Notes: a model not told the origin generated them from the sequence alone. Counted from the first letter of the stretch, positions 43,842 to 57,975 are shown. The stretch is 64,000 bases of DNA from Portulaca oleracea (GCA_029582165.1 CM055876.1:17824501-17888500); one strand, 5' to 3'. Made by a program: numbers and translations.

Positions 43842-46776
43842 TGTAACGCCCCGGAAATTCAATTATAGAAAAGTCAAAGTCAAACTAACGTTAACAGACA
43901 AAACTTAGCGGAAGACTTTCAAATTCAGTTTAAGGCCACCGCCGTATCCCGAAGGAACACAAGGCGAAAGGAAAACATAACTGCGCTAACAAGAACTACT
44001 AACAACTCAAAACCAACTTTAAGACATCATAACGAAAACAAATAAAAAGATTTAAGGACTTCTAGACTCGTCGTCCTCACTTCTAATTCCCGTCCCCAGC
44101 ATTTAGATCTTCACCTGAAAACAAAACATTTCAAAAAAATGAGTGGGAAATCTCAATAATGTCTACCCCTAACGTTTAAAGCTTTAAGTTCATTTCAATT
44201 CGTTTTGGGGAGAGGGATCAAATCAAACGTTTTGCAAACCTTTAAACCCATACTGTTTCCTCAACCCATCCAATCCATATTTTGATTTGCGGGCGGGATA
44301 CCAAATCCCTTAAAGTAACATCGCCTACCAAAGGCATCAAGAACGCCTACCAAAGGCATAAATAACATCGCCTACCAAAGGCATAAAAACATCGCCTACC
44401 AAAGGCATCAAGAACATCGCCTACCAAAGGCATCAATGATATCGCCTACCAAAGGCATCAAGAACATCGCCTACCAAAGGCATCAATGATATCGCCTTCC
44501 AAAGGCATCAAATACTATCCTATATCAGGGAAGGAAGCCCTGATCTCCTGGTCCATAACTCTGCAGGTTGTTACACCTGCACAACAGGTTATCCCCCGAA
44601 ACCCGCTTAACGTTTCCACTTGAATTATTTATACAATATTCAAACTCAACTCACGACTCTCAAGTCAAACCATCCCAAGTTATCAAAACCACTAACAAAA
44701 CTTGAATAAAAGACCATCCAATTTCAACTCAAGTAAACCAAAATCACAATCGAATCAAAAAGATTATAAAAACATAAGTTCGTATTTCCACAAAAGTCCA
44801 CTTTCGTGATGCAATTCTCAAAATAGATTATAAAACATAAAAACACATTTAAATATCATCCCTGTGGGTATTAGAGCATAGACAATTACGATATACTTCA
44901 CAAAGACAAAGAAAAGAATAACACACTTGAGCTCACTAAATTCTAGCAATAACTCTGTAATAGAATAAGAATAATTATCTAATCAAATTGCGTTCTAACG
45001 AAGTTAGTATTAACTATTAACTACCTAACCCATCCCCTAGGAACACTTAGGTTCCTATCATTTATGAAATTACACTTAACACCTCCAATAAAACACATAA
45101 CAAGATCACATATTATTTTCACTCAAAAATTATTAGAAAAAGAAGCAAGTAGAGGACAGATTATAACGTTCACATAAGACGAGTCACAACTCGACTTCCC
45201 GGCATCCTACGGGGCTGGTTCTGGACTTTTCGGAAACCTCGAGATGTCTACTAAAACTTCTATGTTGGTGATTAAGCCCAAAACAGTCCCGAAGGACTCC
45301 AAAAATTCCCGTCTTTCCCATTGGTCCAGTTCTGACAGGTTCTGGTAAAACGGTTATAACTCGGGCTATACAAATCAAACGTTCAATCCGTAAAATTCCT
45401 ATGGTTCCTAACATCTAAGGGAACCTCCAGTCCAAAGGGTTTGATCAAAAGACAACTACACTAACCGTGGTGACTCGATCCTTAGACACTAACGAAACTG
45501 TCCCGTTACCGGTTCTTTAATAAATTAGTTATTTCGGTTCTAACTTTTACTAATCGGTCTTGGGGTTTCTAATTTGGGCTTAAAACAGTAACTTAGGGTC
45601 AAAGATATAAGGTCCAACTCTAACTTAGGTTCAACAATCAAACTTGTAGAAGTAAACTTACTAAAACGAGAACACCTTAGTAACACTTTATTTAAAACTC
45701 AAGTCGTACAATGAAATAAAATTACTTTGAACATAAAACGTGTAAACAAGGCTTTAAAGATTTTAAAACATGAATTAGTTATAAGATTACAACAAGAATT
45801 TCACAAGGTAAAACAAAGGTGGTTAAACATGCGATTTCTTTAAACAAGAATCAAGAAAGACTTAGGTTACATGTAAAAGAAACATAAAGAACTTAGAAAC
45901 ATTTAAACTACCAATCAAGAATCTAAGATTTTAATAACAAGAAACTAACCTAATTCATTTAACAAATTTAACAAGATTTATTCTAAGGAACAATAAAAAC
46001 ATAACGAATTAATAATTCGACATTCAAAAATTTAACCTAGGTAAATAAGTTTCCAAATTCATACATACAATAATATTGTGGTCTAAAAGATTCATAAAAG
46101 AATATAAAGAATATTAAGGAATCACTTTCAAACCTAATAATCAACTATTACAACCTAAATCTAATTACAATTTATAACATAAAATTACACATAACAATTA
46201 AGAATTTACACATAATTACAACAAGAAAATAATTACAATTAATTTCCCCTAATTACAAAAATTACAGAATTTATAAACAATAATATTACAAATATATAAA
46301 ACAAATTTTTAATAATAAAACAAGAAAAGAAAAAAAAGGAAAAGAAAAGAAAAAGAAAAAATAAAATCAGTTTAGGGTTAGGGTTAGGGTTTGAGAGAGG
46401 GAATTAGGGTTTAGGGTTTGAGAGGGGAAAAGGGGGGTTATATACTACCCATTTAATTAGGCCCAATTAACTAATCCTATTCCTAACCCAACCCATTAAG
46501 CTAAAAACAGATTTAAAGAATTATTAATAATAGTAATAATAATATTAATACTAATAATATCATATAATCACATAGCAAATAATATTCACGTAATTAATCA
46601 CATAATAATATTAACCAGTGGAAATTACTGTTCTACCCTTGTTAGCCCCTTAACGGTCCTACGAGCTCAAGCGTTAGCATAAATAAACACATTACGAACA
46701 ACAGTAAATAACGAAGTCAAACCTATTTTATTAACGACGTCACGGTCAACATCGTTGGATTTTTCGGGGTTTTACA
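43842..46776 (-). repeat. Array LTR 4
   Basis: Intact start. Minisatellite of 8 units (44317-44512), one of them shortened. Many small differences at 43920-44000 and 44760-44960, largely at CAG/CTG/GG positions; the antisense 95-residue ORF present in most LTRs is broken here. Confidence 0.87.
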
Positions 46777-47570
46777 TCATTACCTTCTTAAAAGAAGTTT
46801 CGTCCTCGAAACTTAAACTTAAACTTAACCCTAACGGTCCGGTAAGGAAACTAACGGTTCCATTCCTCCTAAAACTCGAGGTTTTACATCATTACCTTCT
46901 TAAAAGAAGTTTCGTCCCCGAAACTTGACGCGCCTTAGGCCTGGAACAAGTGAGGGTACTTCTTCCTCATTTCGTCTTCTGTTTCCCAGGTTGCTTCCGT
47001 TGTGGTATGATTCGCCCATCGTACTTTTACCAAGGGAACTACTTTCCTCCTAAGCTGCTTTTCTCTACGATCCAATATTTCTAGCGGCTGCTCTTCATAG
47101 CTCAGATCTTCTTGCAGCTGAAGTGGCTCGGGATCAATCACATGGGTCGGGTCCGGAACATTTTTCCTGAAAGGACATCTGTGAATTAGCTTCTCTCAGC
47201 AATCTAGAATCTCCTGCGACTGCTCCTTGTAGGTCTGGTCCACTTAGCCTATGAATTCTCTTCGGAGGTCTTCTTCTGGTTTCAGGCCCTCCTCGGGGCT
47301 ATATTTCGTACCTACCTCGGGTTTTCATATCTTTAACAGAAGCTTGGGTCAGGTACTCATAGCGACGACGACGACGATGATATATAACCCAACATATGAA
47401 AAATAAAATAATCAAGCAAACACTTGCAACATATAAGAAATCCAAGAAACAAACAAACATTTCATACCCCCATCCTACTCTCATCACTCCGAACGTAGCA
47501 TCCTAAGGTCTATCTAAACCTAAGGGACACTTAGGAGCTACCAGGTCGCAACCCAGCTCGATACCATCTC
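46777..47570 (-). mobile_element. Array internal segment 4
   Basis: Integrase tail 46935-47141 and hydrophobic ORF 47299-47487 are intact. The PBS is altered (cagctcgatacca, about 47554-47566). It alone among the units keeps TTTTACA at the second LTR-like terminus (about 46887); the others have TTTTACT. Confidence 0.87.
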
Positions 47571-50515
47571 AGAACGCCCCGGAAATTCAATTATAGAAAA
47601 GTCAAAGTCAAACTAACGTTAACAGACAAAACTTAGCGGAAGACTTTCAAATTCAGTTTGGGCATCACTGCCGTATCCCCGAAGGAACACAAGGCGAGAA
47701 AGGAAAACATAACTGTCTGCTAACAGTAACTACTAACAACTCAAAACAAACTTTAAGACATCATAACGAAAACAAATAAAAAGATTTAAGGACTTCTAGA
47801 CTCGTCGTCCTCACTTCTAATTCCCGTCCCCAGCATTTAGATCTTCACCTGAAAACAAAACATTTCAAAAAAATGAGTGGGAAATCTCAATAATGTCTAC
47901 CCCTAACGTTTAAAACAGTTTAAGTTCATTTCAATTCGTTTTGGGGAGAGGGATCAAATCAAACGTTTTGCAAACCTTTAAACCCATACTGTTTCCTCAA
48001 CCCATCCAATCCATATTTTGATTTGCGGGCGGGATACCAAATCCCTTAAAGTAACATCGCCTACCAAAGGCATCAAGAACGTCGCCTACCAAAGGCATAA
48101 ATAACATCGCCTACCAAAGGCATAAAAACATCGCCTACCAAAGGCATCAAGAACATCGCCTACCAAAGGCATCAATGATATCGCCTACCAAAGGCATCAA
48201 GAACATCGCCTACCAAAGGCATCAATGATATCGCCTACCAAAGGCATCAAATACTATCCTATATCAGGGAAGGAAGCCCTGATCTCCTGGTCCATAACTC
48301 TGCAGGTTGTTACACCTGCACAACAGGTTATCCCCCGAAACCCGCTTAACGTTTCCACTTGAATTATTTATACAATATTCAAACTCAACTCACGACTCTC
48401 AAGTCAAACCATCCCAAGTTATCAAAACCACTAACAAAACTTCGAATAAAAGACCATCCAATTTCTCAACTCAAGTAAACCAAAATCACAATCGAATCAA
48501 AAAGATTATCAAAACAGATGGTCGATTTCCACAAAAGTCCCCTTCGGGATGCAATTCTCAAAATAGATTATAAAACATCAAAACACATTTAAAGAGCATC
48601 CCGTGGGGATTAGAGCATAGACAATTACTGATATACTTCACAAAGACAAAGAAAAGAAGAACACACTTGAGCTCACTAACGCCTCGCACTAACTCTGCCT
48701 AGAATAAGAATAATTATCTAATCAAAACGCTGCCTAACGAAGTTAGTATTAACTATTAACTACCTAAACCATCCCCTAGGAACACTTAGGTTCCTATCAT
48801 TTATGAAATTACACTTAACACCTCCAATAAAACACATTACAAGATCACATATTATTTTCACTCAAAAATTATTAGAAAAAGAAGCAAGTAGAGGACAGAT
48901 TATAACGTTCACATAAGACGAGTCACAACTCGACTTCCCGGCATCCTACGGGGCTGGTTCTGGACTTTTCGGAAACCTCGAGATGTCTACTAAAACTTCT
49001 ATGTTGGTGATTAAGCCCAAAACAGTCCCGAAGGACTCCAAAAATTCCCGTCTTTCCCATTGGTCCAGTTCTGACAGGTTCTGGTAAAACGGTTATAACT
49101 CGGGCTATACAAATCAAACGTTCAATCCGTAAAATTCCTATGGTTCCTAAAATCTAAGGGAACCTCCAGTCCAAAGGGTTTGATCAAAAGACAACTACAC
49201 TAACCGTGGTGACTCGATCCTTAGACACTAACGAAACTGTCCCGTTACCGGTTCTTTAATAAATTAGTTATTTCGGTTCTAACTTTTACTAATCGGTCTT
49301 GGGGTTTCTAATTTGGGCTTAAAACAGTAACTTAGGGTCAAAGATATAAGGTCCAACTCTAACTTAGGTTCAACAATCAAACTTGTAGAAGTAAACTTAC
49401 TAAAACGAGAACACCTTAGTAACACTTTATTTAAAACTCAAGTCGTACAATGAAATAAAATTACTTTGAACATAAAACGTGTAAACAACGCTTTAAAGAT
49501 TTTAAAACATGAATTAGTTATAAGATTACAACAAGAATTTCACAAGGTAAAACAAAGGTGGTTAAACATGCGATTTCTTTAAACAAGAATCAAGAAAGAC
49601 TTAGGTTACATGTAAAAGAAACATAAAGAACTTAGAAACATTTAAACTACCAATCAAGAATCTAAGGTTTTAATAACAAGAAACTAACCTAATTCATTTA
49701 ACAAATTTAACAAGATTTATTCTAAGGAACAATAAAAACATAACGAATTAATAATTCGACATTCAAAAATTTAACCTAGGTAAATAAGTTTCCAAATTCA
49801 TACATACAATAATATTGTGGTCTAAAAGATTCATAAAAGAATATAAAGAATATTAAGGAATCACTTTCAAACCTAATAATCAACTATTACAACCTAAATC
49901 TAATTACAATTTATAACATAAAATTACACATAACAATTAAGAATTTACACATAATTACAACAAGAAAATAATTACAATTAATTTCCCCTAATTACAAAAA
50001 TTACAGAATTTATAAACAATAATATTACAAATATATAAAACAAATTTTTAATAATAAAACAAGAAAAGAAAAAAAAGGAAAAGAAAAGAAAAAGAAAAAA
50101 TAAAATAACTTTAGGTATAGGGTAAGGCTTTGAGAGAGGGAAATATTGTTTAGGGTTTGAGAGGGGAAAAGGGGGGTTATATACTACCCATTTAATTAGG
50201 CCCAATTAACTAATCCTATTCCTAACCCAACCCATTAAGCTAAAAACAGATTTAAAGAATTACTAATAATAGTAATAATAATATTAATACTAAAAATATC
50301 ATATAATCACATAGCAAATAATATTGACGTAATTAATCACATAATAATATTAACCAGTGGAAATTACTGTTCTACCCTTGTTAGCCCCTTAACGGTCCTA
50401 CGAGCTCAAGCGTTAGCATAAATAAACACATTACGAACAACAGTAAATAACGAAGTCAAACCTATTTTATTAACGACGTCACGGTCAACATCGTTGGATT
50501 TTTCGGGGTTTTACA
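47571..50515 (-). repeat. Array LTR 5
   Basis: Altered start (AGAACGCCCCGG). Minisatellite of 8 units (48053-48251). The telomere-like stretch at about 50105-50160 is disrupted (ttaggtatagggtaagg), unlike all other LTRs. Confidence 0.87.
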
Positions 50516-51290
50516 TCATTACCTTCTTAAAAGAAGTTTCGTCCTCGAAACTTAAACTTAAACTTAACCCTAACGGTCCGGTAAGGAAACTAACGGTTCC
50601 ATTCCTCCTAAAACTCGAGGTTTTACTTCATTACCTTCTTAAAAGAAGTTTCGTCCCCGAAACTTGACGCGCCTTAGGCCCGGAACAAGTGAGGTACTTC
50701 TTCCTCATTTCGTCTTACGTTTCCTGTGTTGCTTCCGTTGTGGTATGATTCGCCCATCGTACTTTTACCAAGGGAACTACTTTCCTCCTAAGTCGCTTTC
50801 TACGATCCAATATTTCTAGCGGTCGCTCTTCATAGCTCGATCTTCTTGCAGAAGCGGCTCGATCAATCACATGGGTCGGGTCCGAACATATTTCTGAAAG
50901 GACATCCGTGAATTAGCTTCTCAAAGAATCTAGAATCTCCCGCGATCGCTCCTTGTAGGTCCGGTCCACTTAGCCTATGAATTCTTCTGAGGTCTTCTTC
51001 AGTTTCAGCCCTCCTGGGCTATATTTCGTACCTACCTCGGGTTTTCATATCTTTATGAAGCTTGGGTCAGTACTCATAATGACGGCACGACGCGATGATA
51101 TATAACCCAACATATGAAAAATAAAATAATCAAGCAAACACTTGCAACATATAAGAAATCCAAGAAACAAACAAACATTTCATACCCCCATCCTACTCTC
51201 ATCACTCCGAACGTAGCATCCTAAGGTCTAACTAAACCTAAGGGACACTTAGGAGCTACCAGGTCGCAACCCAGAGCTCTGATACCATTC
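50516..51290 (-). mobile_element. Array internal segment 5, heavily altered
   Basis: Same layout, and the PBS is intact (51276-51287), but 50680-51080 carries dozens of one- and two-base differences, mostly where other units read CTG, CAG or GG. Neither the integrase tail nor the hydrophobic ORF stays open. Confidence 0.85.
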
Positions 51291-54231
51291 TGTAACGCCC
51301 CGGAAATTCAATTATAGAAAAGTCAAAGTCAAACTAACGTTAACAGACAAAACTTAGCGGAAGACTTTCAAATTCGGTTAAGGCCACCGCGTATCCCCGA
51401 AGGAACACAAGGCGAGAAAGGAAAACATAACTGTCTGCTAACAGTAACTACTAACAACTCAAAACAAACTTTAAGACATCATAACGAAAACAAATAAAAA
51501 GATTTAAGGACTTCTAGACTCGTCGTCCTCACTTCTAATTCCCGTCCCCAGCATTTAGATCTTCACCTGAAAACAAAACATTTCAAAAAAATGAGTGGGA
51601 AATCTCAATAATGTCTACCCCTAACGTTTAAAACAGTTTAAGTTCATTTCAATTCGTTTTGGGGAGAGGGATCAAATCAAACGTTTTGCAAACCTTTAAA
51701 CCCATACTGTTTCCTCAACCCATCCAATCCATATTTTGATTTGCGGGCGGGATACCAAATCCCTTAAAGTAACATCGCCTACCAAAGGCATCAAGAACGT
51801 CGCCTACCAAAGGCATAAATAACATCGCCTACCAAAGGCATAAAACATCGCTACCAAAGGCATCAAGAACATCGCCTACCAAAGGCATCAATGATATCGC
51901 CTACCAAAGGCATCAAGAACATCGCCTACCAAAGGCATCAATGATATCGCCTACCAAAGGCATCAAATACTATCCTATATCAGGGAAGGAAGCCCTGATC
52001 TCCTGGTCCATAACTCTGCAGGTTGTTACACCTGCACAACAGGTTATCCCCCGAAACCCGCTTAACGTTTCCACTTGAATTATTTATACAATATTCAAAC
52101 TCAACTCACGACTCTCAAGTCAAACCATCCCAAGTTATCAAAACCACTAACAAAACTTCGAATAAAAGACCATCCAATTTCTCAACTCAAGTAAACCAAA
52201 ATCACAATCGAATCAAAAAGATTATCAAAACAGATGGTCGTATTTCCACAAAAGTCCCCTTTCGGGATGCAATTCTCAAAATAGATTATAAAACATCAAA
52301 ACACATTTAAAGAGCATCCCGGTGGGGATTAGAGCATAGACAATTACCTGATATACTTCACAGCACAGCAAAAGAAGAACACACTTGAGCTCACTAACGT
52401 CTCGCACTAACTCGGGCCTAGAATAAGAATAATTATCTAATCAAAACGCGTTCTAACGAAGTTAGTATTAACTATTAACTACCTAAACCATCCCCTAGGA
52501 ACACTTAGGTTCCTATCATTTATGAAATTACACTTAACACCTCCAATAAAACACATTACAAGATCACATATTATTTTCACTCAAAAATTATTAGAAAAAG
52601 AAGCAAGTAGAGGACAGATTATAACGTTCACATAAGACGAGTCACAACTCGACTTCCCGGCATCCTACGGGGCTGGTTCTGGACTTTTCGGAAACCTCGA
52701 GATGTCTACTAAAACTTCTATGTTGGTGATTAAGCCCAAAACAGTCCCGAAGGACTCCAAAATTCCGTCTTTCCCATTGGTCCAGTTCTGACAGGTTCTG
52801 GTAAAACGGTTATAACTCGGGCTATACAAATCAAACGTTCAATCCGTAAAATTCCTATGGTTCCTAACATCTAAGGGAACCTCCAGTCCAAAGGGTTTGA
52901 TCAAAAGACAACTACACTAACCGTGGTGACTCGATCCTTAGACACTAACGAAACTGTCCCGTTACCGGTTCTTTAATAAATTAGTTATTTCGGTTCAAAC
53001 TTTTACTAATCGGTCTTGGGGTTTCTAATTTGGGCTTAAAACAGTAACTTAGGGTCAAAGATATAAGGTCCAACTCTAACTTAGGTTCAACAATCAAACT
53101 TGTAGAAGTAAACTTACTAAAACGAGAACACCTTAGTAACACTTTATTTAAAACTCAAGTCGTACAATGAAATAAAATTACTTTGAACATAAAACGTAAA
53201 CAAGGCTTTAAAGATTTTAAAACATGAATTAGTTATAAGATTACAACAAGAATTTCACAAGGTAAAACAAAGGTGGTTAAACATGCGATTTCTTTAAACA
53301 AGAATCAAGAAAGACTTAGGTTACATGTAAAAGAAACATAAAGAACTTAGAAACATTTAAACTACCAATCAAGAATCTAAGGTTTTAATAACAAGAAACT
53401 AACCTAATTCATTTAACAAATTTAACAAGATTTATTCTAAGGAACAATAAAAACATAACGAATTAATAATTCGACATTCAAAAATTTAACCTAGGTAAAT
53501 AAGTTTCCAAATTCATACATACAATAATATTGTGGTCTAAAAGATTCATAAAAGAATATAAAGAATATTAAGGAATCACTTTCAAACCTAATAATCAACT
53601 ATTACAACCTAAATCTAATTACAATTTATAACATAAAATTACACATAACAATTAAGAATTTACACATAATTACAACAAGAAAATAATTACAATTAATTTC
53701 CCCTAATTACAAAAATTACAGAATTTATAAACAATAATATTACAAATATATAAAACAAATTTTTAATAATAAAACAAGAAAAGAAAAAAAAGGAAAAGAA
53801 AAAGAAAAAGAAAAAATAAAATCAGTTTAGGGTTAGGGTTAGGGTTTGCGAGAGGGAATTAGGGTTTAGGGTTTGAGAGGGGAAAAGGGGGGTTATATAC
53901 TACCCATTTAATTAGGCCCAATTAACTAATCCTATTCCTAACCCAACCCATTAAGCTAAAAACAGATTTAAAGAATTATTAATAATAGTAATAATAATAT
54001 TAATACTAATAATATCATATAATCACATAGCAAATAATATTCACGTAATTAATCACATAATAATATTAACCAGTGGAAATTACTGTTCTACCCTTGTTAG
54101 CCCCTTAACGGTCCTACGAGCTCAAGCGTTAGCATAAATAAACACATTACGAACAACAGTAAATAACGAAGTCAAACCTATTTTATTAACGACGTCACGG
54201 TCAACATCGTTGGATTTTTCGGGGTTTTACA
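51291..54231 (-). repeat. Array LTR 6
   Basis: Intact start. Minisatellite of 8 units (51771-51967). Altered at 51375-51395 (cggttaaggccaccgcg). Telomere-like motifs at about 53826-53880. Confidence 0.87.
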
Positions 54232-55019
54232 TCATTACCTTCTTAAAAGAAGTTTCGTCCTCGAAACTTAAACTTAAACTTAACCCTAACGGTCCGGTGA
54301 AGAAACTAACGGTTCCATTCCTCCTAAAACTCGAGGTTTTACTTCATTACCTTCTTAAAAGAAGTTTCGTCCCCGAAACTTGACGCGCCTTAGGCCTGGA
54401 ACAAGTGAGGGTACTTCTTCCTCATTTCGTCTTCTGCTTCCTGTGTGCTTCCGTTGTGGTATGATTCGCCCATCGTACTTTTACCAAGGGAACTACTTTC
54501 CTCCTAAGCTGCTTTTCTCTACAATCCAATATTTCTAGCGGCTGCTCTTCATAGCTCAGATCTTCTTGCAGCTGAAGCGGCTCGGGATCAATCATATGGG
54601 TCGGGTCCGGAACATATTTCCTGAAAGGACATCTGTGAATTAGCTTCTCTCAGCAATCTAGAATCTCCTGCGACTGCTCCTTGTAGGTCTGGTCCACTTA
54701 GCCTATGAATTCTCTTCGGAGGTCTTCTTCTGGTTTCAGGCCCTCCTCGGGGCTATATTTCGTTCCCACCTCGGGTTTTCATATCTTTAACAGAAGCTTG
54801 GGTCAGGTACTCATAGCGACGACGACGATATACAACCCAACATATGAAAAATAAAATAATCAAGCAAACACTTGCAACATATAAGAAATCCAAGAAACAA
54901 ACAAACATTTCATACCCCCATCCTACTCTCATCACTCCGAACGTAGCATCCTAAGGTCTAACTAAACCTAAGGGACACTTAGGAGCTACTGTGTCGCAAC
55001 CTGAGCTCGATACCATCTC
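54232..55019 (-). mobile_element. Array internal segment 6
   Basis: The integrase tail (about 54392-54600) is frameshifted near 54440 (CCTGTGTGC). Hydrophobic ORF 54753-54935 intact. The PBS is altered (gagctcgatacca, about 55003-55015). Confidence 0.87.
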
Positions 55020-57946
55020 AGTAACGCCCAAAATTCAATTATAGAAAAGTCAAAGTCAAACTAACGTTAATGACAAAACTTAGCGGAAGACTTTCAAATT
55101 CGGTTTGGCCACCGCCGTATCCCGAAGGAACACAAGGCGAGAAAGGAAAACATAATCTGTCGCTAACAAGAACTACTAACAACTCAAAACCAACTTTAAG
55201 ACATCATAACGAAACAAATAAAAAGATTTAAGGACTTCTAGACTGGCCGTCCTCACTTCTAATTCCGTCCCAAAGATTTAGATCTTCACCGAAACAAAAC
55301 ATTTCAAAAAATGAGTGGGAAATCTCAATAATGTCTACCCCTAACGTTTAAAACAGTTTAAGTTCATTTCAATTCGTTTTGGGAGAGGATCAAATCAAAC
55401 GCTTTGCAAACCTTTAAACCCATACTCGCTTCCTCAACCCATCCAATCCATATTTTAATTTGGCGGGATACCAAATCCCTTAAAGTAACATCGCCTACCA
55501 AAGGCATCAAGAACGTCGCCTACCAAAGGCATAAATAACATCGCCTACCAAAGGCATAAAACATCGCCTACCAAAGGCATCAAGAACATCGCCTACCAAA
55601 GGCATCAATGATATCGCCTACCAAAGGCATCAAGAACATCGCCTACCAAAGGCATCAATGATATCGCCTACCAAAGGCATCAAATGCTATCCTATATCAG
55701 GGAAGGAAGCCCTGATCTCCTGGTCCATAACTCTGCAGTTGTTACACTCACAACAGTTATCCTCAAACCCGCTTAACGTTTCCACTTGAATTATTTATAC
55801 AATATTCAAACTCAACTCACGACTCTCAAGTCAAACCATCCCAAGTTATCAAAACCATTAACAAAACTTCGAATAAAAGACCATCCAATTTCTCAACTCA
55901 AGTAAACCAAAATCACAATCGAATCAAAAAGATTATCAAAACAGATGGTCGTATTTCCACAAAAGTCCCCTTTCGGGATGCAATTCTCAAAATAGATTAT
56001 AAAACATCAAAACACATTTAAAGAGCATCCCGGTGGGGATTAGAGCATAGACAATTACCTGATATACTTCACAGCACAGCAAAAGAAGAATACACTTGAG
56101 CTCACTAACGTCTCGCACTAACTTGGGCCTAGAATAAGAATAATTATCTAATCAAAACGCGTTCTAACGAAGTTAGTATTAACTATTAACTACCTAAACC
56201 ATCCCCTAGGAACACTTAGGTTCCTATCATTTATGAAATTACACTTAACACCTCCAATAAAACACATTACAAGATCACATATTATTTTCACTCAAAAATT
56301 ATTAGAAAAAGAAGCAAGTAGAGGACAGATTATAACGTTCACATAAGACGAGTCACAACTCGACTTCCCGGCATCCTACGGGGCTGGTTCTGGACTTTTC
56401 GGAAACCTCGAGATGTCTACTAAAACTTCTATGTTGGTGATTAAGCCCAAAACAGTCCCGAAGGACTCCAAAAATTCCCGTCTTTCCCATTGGTCCAGTT
56501 CTGACAGGTTCTGGTAAAACGGTTATAACTCGGGCTATACAAATCAAACGTTCAATCCGTAAAATTCCTATGGTTCCTAAAATCTAAGGGAACCTCCAGT
56601 CCAAAGGGTTTGATCAAAAGACAACTACACTAACCGTGGTGACTCGATCCTTAGACACTAACGAAACTGTCCCGTTACCGGTTCTTTAATAAATTAGTTA
56701 TTTCGGTTCTAACTTTTACTAATCGGTCTTGGGGTTTCTAATTTGGGCTTAAAACAGTAACTTAGGGTCAAAGATATAAGGTCCAACTCTAACTTAGGTT
56801 CAACAATCAAACTTGTAGAAGTAAACTTACTAAAACGAGAGCACCTTAGTAACACTTTATTTAAAACTCAAGTCGTACAATGAAATAAAATTACTTTGAA
56901 CATAAAACGTGTAAACAAGGCTTTAAAGATTTTAAAACATGAATTAGTTATAAGATTACAACAAGAATTTCACAAGGTAAAACAAAGGTGGTTAAACATG
57001 CGATTTCTTTAAACAAGAATCAAGAAAGACTTAGGTTACATGTAAAAGAAACATAAAGAACTTAGAAACATTTAAACTACCAATCAAGAATCTAAGGTTT
57101 TAATAACAAGAAACTAACCTAATTCATTTAACAAATTTAACAAGATTTATTCTAAGGAACAATAAAAACATAACGAATTAATAATTCGACATTCAAAAAT
57201 TTAACCTAGGTAAATAAGTTTCCAAATTCATACATACAATAATATTGTGGTCTAAAAGATTCATAAAAGAATATAAAGAATATTAAGGAATCACTTTCAA
57301 ACCTAATAATCAACTATTACAACCTAAATCTAATTACAATTTATAACATAAAATTACACATAACAATTAAGAATTTACACATAATTACAACAAGAAAATA
57401 ATTACAATTAATTTCCCCTAATTACAAAAATTACAGAATTTATAAACAATAATATTACAAATATATAAAACAAATTTTTAATAATAAAACAAGAAAAGAA
57501 AAAAAAAGGAAAAGAAAAGAAAAAGAAAAAATAAAATCAGTTTAGGGTTAGGGTTAGGGTTTGAGAGAGGGAATTAGGGTTTAGGGTTTGAGAGGGGAAA
57601 AGGGGGGTTATATACTACCCATTTAATTAGGCCCAATTAACTAATCCTATTCCTAACCCAACCCATTAAGCTAAAAACAGATTTAAAGAATTACTAATAA
57701 TAGTAATAATAATATTAATACTAAAAATATCATATAATCACATAGCAAATAATATTGACGTAATTAATCACATAATAATATTAACCAGTGGAAATTACTG
57801 TTCTACCCTTGTTAGCCCCTTAACGGTCCTACGAGCTCAAGCGTTAGCATAAATAAACACATTACGAACAACAGTAAATAACGAAGTCAAACCTATTTTA
57901 TTAACGACGTCACGGTCAACATCGTTGGATTTTTCGGGGTTTTACA
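55020..57946 (-). repeat. Array LTR 7 (outer 5' LTR of the array)
   Basis: Altered start (about 55020) and many small CAG/CTG/CC-site differences to 55770; the rest is regular, with an 8-unit minisatellite (55487-55684) and TATATAA at 57608-57614 on the minus strand. It ends GGGGTTTTACA followed directly by the TATTA target duplication and the rest of the plus-strand solo LTR. Confidence 0.88.
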
Positions 57947-57975
57947 TATTATTATTATTATTATTATTATTATTT
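57947..57975. repeat. (TTA)n microsatellite at the array insertion site
   Basis: TTA/ATT run continuing the one at 32711-32746 on the other side of the array. Both belong to the plus-strand solo LTR. Confidence 0.85.

Larger units (their letters stand above)
32747..57946 (-). mobile_element. Tandem retrotransposon array: 7 LTRs and 6 internal remnants (25.2 kb), TSD TATTA
   Basis: LTRs start at 32747, 36473, about 40156, 43842, about 47571, 51291 and about 55020, with spacing 3683-3729 bases. Each of the first six is followed by a 775-795-base internal segment; the seventh ends at 57946. The whole block, not each unit, is flanked by TATTA (32742-32746, 57947-57951). Each internal segment keeps the PPT, the chromodomain tail of integrase, a leader and the PBS; gag, protease, RT, RNase H and most of integrase are missing at the same junction in every unit. 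This is a non-autonomous Tekay derivative amplified in place by unequal recombination between LTRs. The TSD lies in a TTA microsatellite and is weaker evidence than usual. Confidence 0.9.
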
